A stretch of DNA of 64,000 nucleotides, taken from assembly GCA_950097015.1 (NCBI GenBank), contig CATNEN010000003.1, positions 8,661,501 through 8,725,500 on the forward strand. Direction: 5' to 3'. Origin of the DNA: Macrostomum hystrix (Eukaryota; Platyhelminthes; Macrostomidae). Made by a program: the position numbers and the translations under genes. Under the pieces are notes generated by a model. It was not told the origin of the DNA and made no database searches. It saw nothing but the letters and a program-made list of their open reading frames with translations. Shown here one piece after another: positions 11,458 through 22,308 of the stretch (the stretch's first letter is position 1; each line of letters opens with the position of its first letter).

Positions 11458-14400
11458 ATGCTGAGACTGCTTCTATTGCAAATTGTCATGGTTGCGACTT
11501 CTGTCAATGCCGACTCCATCGACCTCGATGCTGCCACATTTCACAAGACAATCGACACGAACGACGCCTCCCTGGTGATGTTCTACGCGCCCTGGTGCCC
11601 GCACTGTCAGGAGGCGAAACCGAAATTTGCCAGCGCTGCGAAAGAGGTGGCTAAGGAGCCCAGCAAAGTGTTGGGCATGATCAACTGCGACGAGAAGAAA
11701 AACCAAGGTTGGTTGCCATGGCAACAGATTTATCATTGTCTACTGTATCTGCTGTTCTATTCTACTCTACTATTCACAATACTATCAAATCTACGGTCTA
11801 CTCTACTTTCTACTCAAATATCTACTCTACAATAGACTTTAAATTATGAATCCCTGTCTAACAGTTAGAAATCCCTGTCTAACACTTAGAAATCCCTGTC
11901 TAACAATTAGAAATACATGTCTTAAAATTAGAAATCCCTGTCTAACAATTAGAAATCCCTGTCTCACAGTCAGAAATCTCTGTCTAACAGTTAGAAATCC
12001 CTGTCTCACAGTTAGAAATCCCTGTCTAACAATTAGAAATCCCTGTCTAACAGTTAGAAATCCCTGTCTAACAGTTAGAAATCCCTGTCTCACAGTTAGA
12101 AATCCCTGTCTAACAGTTAGAAATCCCTGTCTAACAGTTAGAAATCCCTGTCTAACAATTAGAAATCCCCGTCTAACAATTAGAAATCCCCGTCTAACAG
12201 TTAGAAATCCCTGTCTTAAAATTAGAAATCCCTGTCTAACAATTAGAAATCCCTGTCTAACACTTAGAAATCCCTGTCTAACACTTAGAAATCCCTGTCT
12301 AACAATAGGAAATCCCTGTCTAACACTTAGAAATCCCTGTCTAACACTTAGAAATCCCTGTCTAACAATTGGAAATCCCTGTCTATCACTTAGAAATCCC
12401 TGTCTAACGATTAGAAATCCCCGTCTAACAATTAGAAATCCCTGTCTTAAAATTAGAAATCCCTGTCTAACACTTAGAAATCCCTGTCTAACACTTAGAA
12501 ATCCCTGTCTAACAATTGGAAATCCCTGTCTAACACTTAGAAATCCCTGTCTAACAATTGGAAATCCCTGTCTAACAATTGGAAATCCCTGTCTAACAAT
12601 TGGAAATCCCTGTTTAACAATTGAAAATCCCTGTCTAACAATTGGAAATCCCTGTACATCTTTCTACTCTACTCAATTTTTTTTCGCGAATATCTACTTT
12701 ACTTTATAATTTAATATATATTATCTATTACTATCTGCTCTTTAATCTCGTTTTCAAACTATCTATATACCACCAAGTGCATTTGGTAATCTCAAATTCT
12801 CTATTAATTGTCTATCCCTAATTTTGTGCCCCAAAAGATCTGTGCGCAAAAGAGAAAATTGAGGGCTACCCTACCATCAAGTTCTACAGCAAGGGAAAGC
12901 TCATTCAAGACTACGAAGACGACAACACCGAGAAAGCTTTTATCGACTTCATGAAGAACCCGCCTAAGGAGGGCGAGAAGCGACAACCGTCCGCCACATC
13001 AGAGAAGGACGATCAGGATAGCGAACCCGACACCTTGTGAGTGTAAACAGCTTATACACCTGTTCAATAGTGTTAGACAGCTTATACACCTGTTCATTAG
13101 TGTTAGACAGCTTATACACCTGTTCATTAGTGTTAGACAGCTTATACACCTGTTCAATAGTGTTAGACAGCTTATACACCTGTTCAATAGTGTTAGACAG
13201 CTTATACACCTGTTCAATAGTGTTAGACAGCTTATACACCTGTTCAATAGTGTTAGACAGCTTATACACCTGTTCAATAATAGTGTTAGACAGCTTATAC
13301 ACCTGTTCAATAATAGTGTTAGACAGCTTATACACCTGTTCATTAGTGTTAGACAGCTTATACACCTGTTCATTAGTGTTAGACAGCTTATACACCTGTT
13401 CATTAGTGTTAGACAGCTTATACACCTGTTCAATAGTGTTAGACAGCTTATACACCTGTTCATTAGTGTTAGACAGCTTATACACCTGTTCATTAGTGTT
13501 AGACAGCTTATACACCTGTTCAATAGTGTTAGACAGCTTATACACCTGTTCATTAGTGTTAGACAGCTTATACACCTGTTCATTAGTGTTAGACAGCTTA
13601 TACACCTGTTCAATAGTGTTAGACAGCTTATACACCTGTTCAATAATAGTGTTAGACAGCTTATACACCTGTTCAATAATAGTGTTAGACAGCTTATACA
13701 CCTGTTCATTAGTGTTAGACAGCTTATACACCTGTTCATTAGTTAGACAACTCATATGCCCGTTTATTGATAATCTAAAAAGTTTGAAAAGTGACCTAGA
13801 ATTTCAATGTTTGATAGAGGAACTACTGGAAAATTATCCTGCAGTCGTCCAAAGCAATTAATGTCAAGGTACCTGTAATTACGCGAATGAAAAATTACAA
13901 ATTTACTAATATTCTTACCTTATTTAGCGATATTCAGATAAGAAATAAAAAATCGATAACACAGGTACTGTAATTGGTGTAAAGTATTATTAAAATCTAT
14001 TAAGATCATGTACTTATAAAAATTTCCTTTATGCCATTAAAATGAGAAAAATGAATTTTAGTATTTTATAAAAGCAAAATTCGTTTATGCACATGGAGCT
14101 AGGTGCAGGAGATGACATATTCAGAGGGGTCAAACCCTTTCTAAAAGTTTAAAACATCCCTGTCTAACAATTACAAATCCCCGTCTAACAATTAGAAATC
14201 CCTGTCTAACAGGTAGAAATCCCGGTCTAACAATTAGAAATCCCCGTCTAACAATTACAAATCCCCGTCTAACAATTAGAAATCCCTGTCTAACAATTAG
14301 AAATCCCCGTCTAACAATTAGAAATCCCCGTCTAACAATTAGAAATCCCCGTCTAACAATTAGAAATCCCCGTCTAACAATTAGAAATCCCCGTCTAACT

Positions 14401-16472
14401 ATTAGAAATCCACGTCTAACTATTAGAAATCCCTGTTTAACAATTAGAAATCCCCGTCTAACAATTAGAAATCCCCGTCTAACAATTAGAAATCCCCGTC
14501 TAACAATTAGAAATCCCCGTCTAACTATTAGAAATCCACGTCTAACTATTAGAAATCCCTGTTTAACAATTAGAAATCCCCGTCTAACAATTAGAAATCC
14601 TCGTCGCTGTTGAGGCAATTATAAAAGTGTATATCACAAGTCTATATTGCTACTGTCAGTAGACAGAAGCGAAACTGATAAATTTAAGAATTAAACCTGT
14701 TCGTTCATCAAAACCTCGCAGTATGACAGGCGTCACCTACCTTGGCGCTGGCAACTACACGCAGGTGCTAGACAATAACGAATTCGTTCTAGTGTTCTAC
14801 TATGCTCCCTGGTGTCCTCACTGCAAGGAGAGCAAGCCTAAGTTTGAGCAGGCGGCCAAGGATCTACTCGCCAAACCAGTGGCTGGCAATATCATGGCCG
14901 CCATCAACTGCGATCAGAAGGACAATCAGAGTGAGTAGATTTGGGAATTCGGATTGAAGATTAGACACGTGAGACTGTTAAGTAGACACTTGAGATTTGT
15001 GAGTAGACACGTGAGATTTGTGAATAGACACGTGAGATTTGTAAATAGATACGTGAGATTTGTGACGTAGACTCGTGAGATTTGTGAATAAACACGTGAG
15101 ATTTGTGAATAAACACGTGAGATTTGTGAATAGACACGTGAGATTTGTGAATAAACACGTGAGATTTGTGAATAGACACGTGAGATTTGTGAATAGACAC
15201 GTGAGATTTGTGAATAAACACGTGAGATTTGTGAGTAGAAAGGTGAGATTTGTGAGTAGACATGTGAGACTTGAAAAAAGACACATGAGGTTGTTGGCTA
15301 AGCGCAATACTAGTTGAATAAAAGCGATTTGTTCTAATTCCAGAGCTATGCGAAGACGAGAAAGTGGAAGGCTACCCGACCATCCGTCTGATGAAGAAGC
15401 GCGAGATGTGGGCCGAATTTGAAGACGAGATCGAGGCCAAGCCACTGCTGGACTTCATCAGCAGTCCGCCAAAGGAGAAGGTGCCACCGACGCCTGTTGA
15501 AGAGGAGAAGAAGCCGGGCGAGACTGGCAAAGACGAGACCGCGGCAGCTGGCAGCGCCGAGAAGCCAGAGGACAAGATGCAGCACGTCACCTACCTGGAG
15601 GGCGCCGAGCAATTCAACGAGGCCATCAAGGCCAACAAGCACGTGCTGGCTATGTTCTACGCGCCGTGGTGTCCGCACTGTCAGCAGGCCAAGCCGGCCT
15701 TCGACAAGGCGGCTGAGGCTTTGACTGGCGCCCAGGGCAAAGCACTGGCCGCTGTAAACTGCGATGTCAAGGCTAACGAGAGTGAGTAGGACTGGGGATG
15801 CGACTGGGGATGAGACTATGGATGAGACTGGGGATGAGACTTGGGATGAGACTGGGGATGAGACTTGGGATGAGACTGGGGATGAGACTGGGAATGAGAC
15901 TGGGGATGAGACTTGGGATGAGACTGGGGATGAGATGGGGATGAGACTGGGGATGAGACTGGGAATGAGACTGGGGATGAGACTGGGAATGAGACTGGGG
16001 ATGAGATGGGGATGAGATGGGGATGAGACTTGAGATTGGACTGTGGATGAGAAAGTTAAAAATGAGAGAGACAGGGAAAGATACGACAGGGGAGAGATGA
16101 CGCAGGGAGAGATAAGACAGGGAAGAGACGAAACAGCCAAGGGATTGAAAAATAAGAAGAGAGATAAGACTCGGTAGAAATGCGAGCGGTCAGTCAGCCG
16201 GATTTGTTCGAAAGCCTGTGGGCAAGACCATGCTCTACTAAGTAGTAGCATGCGACTATTGCTCTAAAATATCTTTTAACTCATTGATATGTTCGATTAT
16301 ATTCGCAGAGCTGTGCGAAGATCAGCGCGTCGAGGGCTTCCCAACCTTCATGCTGTTCAGCGACGGCAAGAAGAGTCAGGACTACGCGGAGTCGCCCATT
16401 ACTGAAGCCGGCGTTAAGGATTTCATGGAAAAGCTGCCAGCTGACGCGACCACCAAGAAGGACGAGCTGTAA
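11458..16472 (+). CDS. PDIA5-like: PDIA5-like protein disulfide isomerase with three CPHC thioredoxin domains and KDEL
   Basis: Exons: 11458-11707, 12838-13036, 14722-14930, 15344-15781 and 16309-16472. All joins are GT-AG and in phase, giving 419 aa. A hydrophobic signal peptide (residues 1 to about 18) leads into three thioredoxin modules, each with APWCPHC. Active-site cysteine pairs are at 47/50, 181/184 and 329/332. Each module is followed by a (D/K)LCxxxxxEG(Y/F)PT block like that of PDIA5/PDIR. The C-terminal KDEL is an ER-retention signal, so the protein should act as a disulfide oxidase/isomerase in the ER lumen. The family's extra N-terminal non-catalytic domain is absent. With three modules and a similar length TXNDC5/ERp46 is the alternative, but the CPHC motif and the linker favour PDIA5. 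All four introns are largely minisatellite DNA. Confidence 0.93.
11846..12655. repeat. 21-bp minisatellite in PDIA5-like intron 1
   Basis: About 38 copies of CCCTGTCTAACAATTAGAAAT with small variants (CAGTT, CACTT, CCCGTC). The unit is a multiple of three, so a 287-aa plus-strand frame with an NPCLTIR repeat and a minus-strand frame both stay open. Neither joins an exon in frame. The same unit family returns in intron 2. Confidence 0.93.
13037..13745. repeat. 30-bp minisatellite in PDIA5-like intron 2
   Basis: About 23 copies of a 30-bp unit containing CAGCTTATACACCTGTTCA and then TTAGTGTTAGA. There are 33-bp variants with an extra ATA. It starts within about 10 bp of the donor GTGAGT at 13037. 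All lengths are multiples of three, so frames of 246-274 codons stay open in three frames over the two strands. Confidence 0.94.
14152..14605. repeat. 21-bp minisatellite in PDIA5-like intron 2
   Basis: About 21 copies of CCCCGTCTAACAATTAGAAAT, the same family as the array in intron 1 but mostly the CCCGTC variant. A higher-order pattern is visible: a block containing CCACGTCTAACTATT then CCCTGTTTAAC occurs twice, near 14400 and 14530. Confidence 0.92.
14955..15285. repeat. 21-bp minisatellite in PDIA5-like intron 3
   Basis: About 15 copies of GTGAGATTTGTGAATAGACAC. It begins about 25 bp after the donor GTGAGT at 14931, and each unit itself starts with a donor-like GTGAGA. Confidence 0.9.
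15785..16030. repeat. 12-bp minisatellite in PDIA5-like intron 4
   Basis: About 20 copies of GGGGATGAGACT, with TGGGAATGAGAC-type variants. It starts directly at the donor GTGAGT at 15782. Confidence 0.9.
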
Positions 16473-17201
16473 CTGGCTCCGGATTTTTCTTTTGACTGCG
16501 TTAAAAACTTTTTTCTTGCATTAAAATTCCTCCTAACCAATCAGATCAAAGATTGGGGACAGAGGGTGAAATTTTAATGTCTTCGGAGTGGGGTGGCTGT
16601 CGGAGAGGGCTTGGTGAGTGGCAGTAAGATTAAGTGTACAAAAGTACACTTAACTTTATAGCCCTCTTTTCCAACTAGACTATTGAAATCTATTTATAGT
16701 AACATTTTCAAACTGATCCCGATTCAATTTTTCAAAATCTAATCGCAATAGAAATCTAATTTATTGCCCTTGTCATTTTACTTTTACCGTCACTCTGTCA
16801 TCCCCTACTCATAAAAACATTATAGCAAAAAGTTGTTACACTTTTCTTTTTCTTGCTTTTGAAATGCGATCGAGCAACAAAATACACGGCAATAATTGTG
16901 TGACGATGATTGCGTCGAATGTGAACAAAATATCATTAAATCTAATAAGTGCGACAAGCTCAAATCTTTTTTTTAGTCGAGAACAATTTTTTAAATCAAT
17001 CAGTTTAATTTAGAGTATAGATAAGTTATGCTATTGATAGTGCAAATTTATTAAGCTCAAAGTGCGACCTTCAGGGGTCAAGCATCAGCATCAGCATCAG
17101 CATCAGCACCTGACTGCTGCTGCAATTGTGCAGGCTTTATTGTAAGCTCGAAAAAAACTAGGCCAGTAACTAGCCTCCCTAGGCCAGTAGACAGGTGACT
17201 C
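16473..17201. other. Convergent intergenic region
   Basis: The 3' flanks of two converging genes. A short (CAGCAT)n-like tract lies near 17083-17107. Nothing else is recognisable. Confidence 0.5.
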
Positions 17202-20159
17202 TTAATTGTCATCGATAAGTGGCTCCGTCTCCGAGGTCTCCCGCGGCGCCTCCTCCTTACGGCCCGCGCCGCTGTACAACAGGAGGCCAAGCCGATTGGC
17301 CGAGTTGGCGCCAACGCCGCAGCCGCTGCAGTCCACAATCCTGTCCGGCTTGCACATCCGGTACAGACGGTGCAGCACCTGGGATTCGGCTAGCCGCAGG
17401 TCCGACTCGCTCAGCTTCTCCCGCATCAGCAGGACGGCCAGTGACCTGCGGCGCATGAACAGCGACTCGCTGCTCCACTGGGCGCTGTACATGTTGAGCC
17501 TGTTCTCCAGGAAGCCCCTGCTCAGCACCAGCACCGCGTGCCTGCTCTTGTCTATGGCCGAGGCCGCCTCGTCCAGGATGTTGGCGCCGACGGGCGCGTC
17601 TCGCTCCGCTTCGTACAGGCGGAGCTGCAGGTCCGACTCGAGCTTGAGAACCAGGGCCTGCACCCACTCCGTCACCGCGTTGTCCGACTCGTCGTAGATG
17701 AAGCAGGCGCTGCGGGATTTTAGTGCATATGACGGGGAATAAAATTACTCAGACGAATATCCTATCTTTGGAACGGTGGGAGTTCAGGCGGGATTGCCTT
17801 CTCGCTGCCTCGATTCGACTTGTTGTCTAAATGATGTGTCAGTGCTCAAATTCATTGCTATGTCCTATCGAGAGCCCAATTAATCCAAGCAATTCCGTAC
17901 AGGAAAATTGAGATGTACTCACTCATAGACCCATTCAGTGGGCACTTTGCGTATTAACAGACCATACCGAATGCAGAAGGCAAGCAGTGTGTACCTCAGC
18001 TTCCATCGGTAGCGCACAATCAGACTAATGAGGCTGAACAACACAATCAGGCATCCTATAGAAGAGGACAGAAGTACAATGAGCCGCCTGTTGTAGCAGT
18101 CCCACCAGGATAGGCGGAAGTCTATCACCCGGATGCTTGTATTGTAACAGTTGGCATCCAGGAGCCAGTCAGCTTTGCTCTCCAACTTGTACAGGGGCCA
18201 TTGCTGCCTAATCCAGTTTGCGAATGGTAGCAGCTCGCAGTTGCAGGCAAACTGGTTGCGGCCCAGCCTGATGCGGATATTTGCAATGCGGCTGAATGTC
18301 AGTGGGTCAACGCTTGCTAGTGGCACCTGCATTAAGCGCAGCTCTTGAAGCCTTGGCGTCTGAGACACTAGCAGATTCACTGGAATGCTAGAAAATTTGT
18401 TACCCTGGACATCAAGAAAATTTAGGCTTGGAAATTTTCTGCTCAAAAAGAATTCGATTCGAGTCATGGCATTATTGGCAAGATGCAACATTGTCAGAGT
18501 CGGTAGCTTGGCTAATAAAGCCTTAACCATTCCGTCTGACTGCGAACCAAAGTTACACCCGGTGAGGTCCAGCTCTTGAATGCCAGTAAGCGGATCAAAG
18601 AACTGATGCCCGTGGCATTCTTTTTTATTTAAAAAATTATTGTGAGACAGACTGAGCACTCTTAGCTTTGAGCAGTTGCGAAACCATGTTCGACCAATCG
18701 GACAAGGAGTCTTGAGTTTTTGCACGTCAACCAGATTATTGAGGTACAAAGCCGTCAGATTCGGTTGGTCGACAAACGCGTTGACAAGAGGTTCATAGTA
18801 CCAGATATTTATCAGTTTCAAGGTTTCGAGGCCAGGCAAAATGCCTCTCAGATCTGTTGCCCCCAGCCTTATGGGGTTATAACTAAGGTCCAGGTAGGTG
18901 ATTTGACTCTGATTAATGAGCAGTTCCTTTGGGAATTCGCTTAGCGTGTTATGGATCAGCCGAAGATTGCTCAACTGCGTTAGGCGGCTGAACGCATGCG
19001 GTGGCAGATCTTCGTTGCTCAGTTTGCAGTTGGTCATCGACAGCAGGAACAGCTGGGGACAATCAAAGTACCTGTCGGCATCCGAGAAACTGATTCGCGA
19101 GTGACTCAGCGATAAGCGTCTAAGCAGAGGCAGCGATCTGCATAGTGCGTTGAACTCCTCAAATGGAAAGCCTTGCTTCTTATAGTTGAACTCTAGTGCG
19201 AGGGTTCTCATTTGAAGAGGTTCTCTAACGTGAGAGATGGCACTGAGCAGTTTTGGCAGCAGTTTTTCATCGAGTCCCGCTCCAGTCACGGAGACGTCTT
19301 TCAGCGTCAAGTTTTGAAATGGCGTCGGTCCAATACTAACTAACCGGGTGCTATGAAATTGCAATTTGTATAGGTCGAAGCCTTTTAATCGTGCCGGACC
19401 ATCTAAGCTGAATTTTTGTGTGCCACTGTCGGAAAACAATAACTCCAGCGCGCTCTTGGTTCCGAGATTGTTGAAGGACAAGCTCGAGAAGTTGCCGTTG
19501 ACCTTCGGCAGGCTGCCGTGCCAACGAAAGGCAAATGATAGCGAGCTCGTGTTCAGCACTAGGTCGATTCGATCAAACAGCTTTGGAGAAAAAACTACAG
19601 TGAACAGTTTCAATGCCGTCAATCTCAGTAGCGATCTAGGTCCGAAGCGTCGTTCCTTGACTTCGGCGGCCATGCCTTGGATAAGAATTTCTGTCAACCC
19701 TACCGGACAGCAGAAAATGTCTGAGAATTGTTCCAGGTCCATTGACATGTTACTGGATCGCAGCGCAAAGGCAGAAAGCTTTGGCAGTTTTGAAAAAACA
19801 CGAACCTGGTTAAACACGAAGCTGCAGAATGGGCCGATGCTTAGCTCCTTGATGCGACGCCACTGCTCATGGCGGAACAGGTCCGAAGTGAACTCAATGA
19901 TTGGATGTATCGAGCTACGTTGATTGCAGCTCAAGACTACTTTTCTCAGCGGACAGCTGTTCGGGTCGATTGAAGCGCCGATAGCGTCCATGCCTGCTTG
20001 GCTGAAGCAGTTCTGCATTGCTAAGCAAGTGAGAACTGTTTCGTCGTCTCTAAGGCTGCAGTCGCATTGCTCGGGGAACCTGCAAGGCACAGGTGAATCG
20101 GAGGCTTCACTGCCGGCGAATAGGTACAGTACGAGCAGGACTCTCAGACCAGTACTCAT
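17202..20159 (-). CDS. Toll-like receptor
   Basis: Two exons on the minus strand, 20159-17923 and 17709-17202, joined in phase 2 across a 213-bp intron (GTGAGT donor, CCCGCAG acceptor), giving 914 aa. A signal peptide (about 1-19) is followed by a cysteine-containing N-terminal cap (CRFPEQCDCS), many leucine-rich repeats, and an LRRCT-type cap with CNCELLPF near residue 643. A transmembrane helix lies at about 693-715. The junction creates VYDACFIYDESD, which is TIR box 1. Exon 2 continues with YEAERDAPVGANI (box 2-like) and AIDKSRHAVLVLSRGFLEN. A clear FW box 3 is not seen, and the tail after about residue 860 is unusual. It should be a membrane receptor that signals through cytosolic TIR contacts; the ligand is unknown. 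The single LRRCT places it with single-cysteine-cluster TLRs. Confidence 0.93.
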
Positions 20160-21050
20160 TGCCTTGTATCCAGATCAGTTGCGAAATTCTAGCCTCAGTT
20201 AATGAAATTCGATCGCTAAAGCGAGCGACAGCGATAAGGTAGAACGCAGTTAGCGTTTTAGTAGAAACGTTTGTCCTATGTATAAGTTATCAAAATAACA
20301 AACTCTGTGCCACTGATTTTGTGATGCGAAATAAATTAAGACCCAGGCACTCGCGCCTGATGTGTAGAACTGTAATCTACTGGACCATCTTCATATACGA
20401 GTACGTAGATGCCAAATTTTCATGCGATTCGCCTTTGACCTACATATAGAATCAAACGATATTTTAACTGGCACTGAACAGTTAATGTAATCGGGAAATT
20501 GGCACAATTACCTGCATCTGGGCATCCATTAATGTTCTACTCTGCAGAGTAGCAGAGTACAGAACTCTTCGTTGTCCAATGCTGTACACTGATTTTGGAA
20601 CAACTGCAATAGCTGTGATTGTGCTACTGGCTACACACCTGACCAAATAGGGTTGGGTATTTGGTTCTGTCTATTAGACATTAGATTGGCTATAATTTTG
20701 TTGAATATATGATAGTTTTAAAGAAAACTCGAGCCGTTCATCAAAATTCACAACGTTTAAATTTCCAAAACCTGTCTCAACTGTTCTAAAAGAATGAGCA
20801 TTTTTGTGAAGGAAACTGGTTTATTAACCAGTTATTAAACATTTATTAAGTAACCGGCAAAAAACGACGTCTTTAATTGCTATGGCCCATGTTGTCTCAA
20901 AAAAAGCCAGAACATAGAAAATGAGCTGCAAAGACATGTTTTCTCTGAACTTGCTTATTCTAAGGTTATAGGATTCAGAGCAGTTAAACCTTAAAAAAGA
21001 AAGTTTCAAAAAATGCTCACATCTAAACGAGTCTATTGTCGATGGTAGTT
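20160..21050. other. Intergenic, upstream of TLR
   Basis: No open frame with a recognisable domain. The region should hold the TLR promoter, but no specific element can be named. Confidence 0.5.
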
Positions 21051-21052
21051 AT

Positions 21053-21219
21053 CTAATCGCCGTGAATGAGTGGCTCCGTCTCCCGCGGCGCCTCCACCTT
21101 ACGGCCCGCGCCGCTGTACAACAGGAGGCCTAGCCGATTGGCCGAGTTGGCGCCAACGCCGCAGCCGCTGCAGTCCACAATCCTGTTCGGCTTGCACATC
21201 CGGTACAGATGGTGTATGT
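21053..21219 (-). pseudogene. Duplicated 3' end of the TLR gene
   Basis: About 155 bp is nearly identical to 17212-17371, the end of the intact TLR. It keeps the residues CSGCGVGANSANRLGLLLY and a C-terminal ETEPLI. An in-frame loss removes three residues (the intact gene has ETSETEPL). Similarity stops abruptly at the CGGTACAGA..GGTG sequence, so no TIR core is present. It can only be a fragment. Confidence 0.85.
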
Positions 21220-21950
21220 AATTATAGCCTATAGCCATACCGCTGACCACTGAGTACACACAAATGCAGGAGCGCAAATACATAATCAAACAAATATGTC
21301 AACCTGCCATGATTTTGACATTATCAGGTGCAATGCCTGCATGATATTTAATCTGGCCAATAGCCATGGATAGCAATGAAGTTTGGAGTATATCTTTGTA
21401 GTGACTGTGGTCGATTTGGGATCCCCGGCCTATAACAGTACTATTAAGTATGACACGAACAATCACTATAATCACACAGTACAGTACTAAGTAAGATACA
21501 GTACTCCGTACAGGCCTGGCACTCCGAAAGGAAAGACACGAATGCAGCGCTTACCGGTCGGAACGCAGGATGACAGGAGACTTCGATTTCGTTTATTTGT
21601 ATGAAATAACTTGAGACTTCGCAGTAAGAGACCGTCTTTACCGATGGAATCTTAAAGTTTGCCAGAGCGAGCGCGGTTGCCCCGGCAGGGGCAGATATTG
21701 ACAAACAAACAGGGCAGCACGGGGGCAGACAGGGGAGGCGGTGCACAAACAGAGTCAAGCGACCAGCGCGCAGGGAGGTGTGGGGTTGTACGCGCTGGCC
21801 GGGTGGACGGGCAAAGCTACGCAGAGCTGATTGGCGGGAGGGGCAAAGCCACGCAGGGCTGGGGTAAGGGTTGACAGACAATGCCCGTGCCCAGCAAATC
21901 AGATGGCGGCACAGGGCACCCTGAGCAGTCGACCTGAGAACACAGGCACT
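21220..21950. other. No clear feature
   Basis: A GC-rich patch near 21660-21880 gives short frames on both strands without recognisable domains. Nothing else is supported. Confidence 0.4.
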
Positions 21951-21953
21951 ACA

Positions 21954-22187
21954 TCATTGTAGTAGGCTTATCCGAACATTAGACATGGGATTATCGTTGA
22001 CGATAAGTTTAGTCAGGTGTGGCATTTTTTTCTCGTATGAAGTAGTCAAGATTCGCGACATTGTTATCCGATATAGGACCAGAGTCTGAAGTGAAGTTAG
22101 ATTCACTAGCAGGGTCTTAATCACGCCATCAATTTGTAGACCAAATAGACATTTATCCAAATCCATATTTAGTTTAAACTTTTTCAA
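21954..22187 (-). pseudogene. Diverged TLR leucine-rich-repeat fragment
   Basis: The translation contains DGVIKTLLVNLTSLQTL, which aligns without gaps to DGMVKALLAKLPTLTML of the intact TLR. The following RITMSRI..KKMPHLTKLIVNDN aligns with NAMTRI..RKFPSLNFLDVQGN. It corresponds to about 70 residues near the end of the LRR domain. No transmembrane or TIR start follows. It is much more diverged than the neighbouring 3' copy at 21053, so the two pieces have different ages. Confidence 0.75.
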
Positions 22188-22308
22188 ATAACATTATTCT
22201 GTTTTCAATATGTCCTATTGTGATCACAATGTCATTTCCGATAATCATTCAATGAATCCTGTCATTTCTAAAGATTCGGATTTTTATTTCACAAAGTCAA
22301 CAACAAGT

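Noticed and set aside
11846-12709. 287-codon open frame with an NPCLTIR repeat
   Set aside because: It is a tandem array of a 21-bp unit in an intron. Frames are open because the unit length is divisible by three. It is not in frame with either exon.
12964-13861. Long frames on both strands (246-274 codons)
   Set aside because: They are three readings of the 30-bp minisatellite in PDIA5-like intron 2, without codon bias or a domain.
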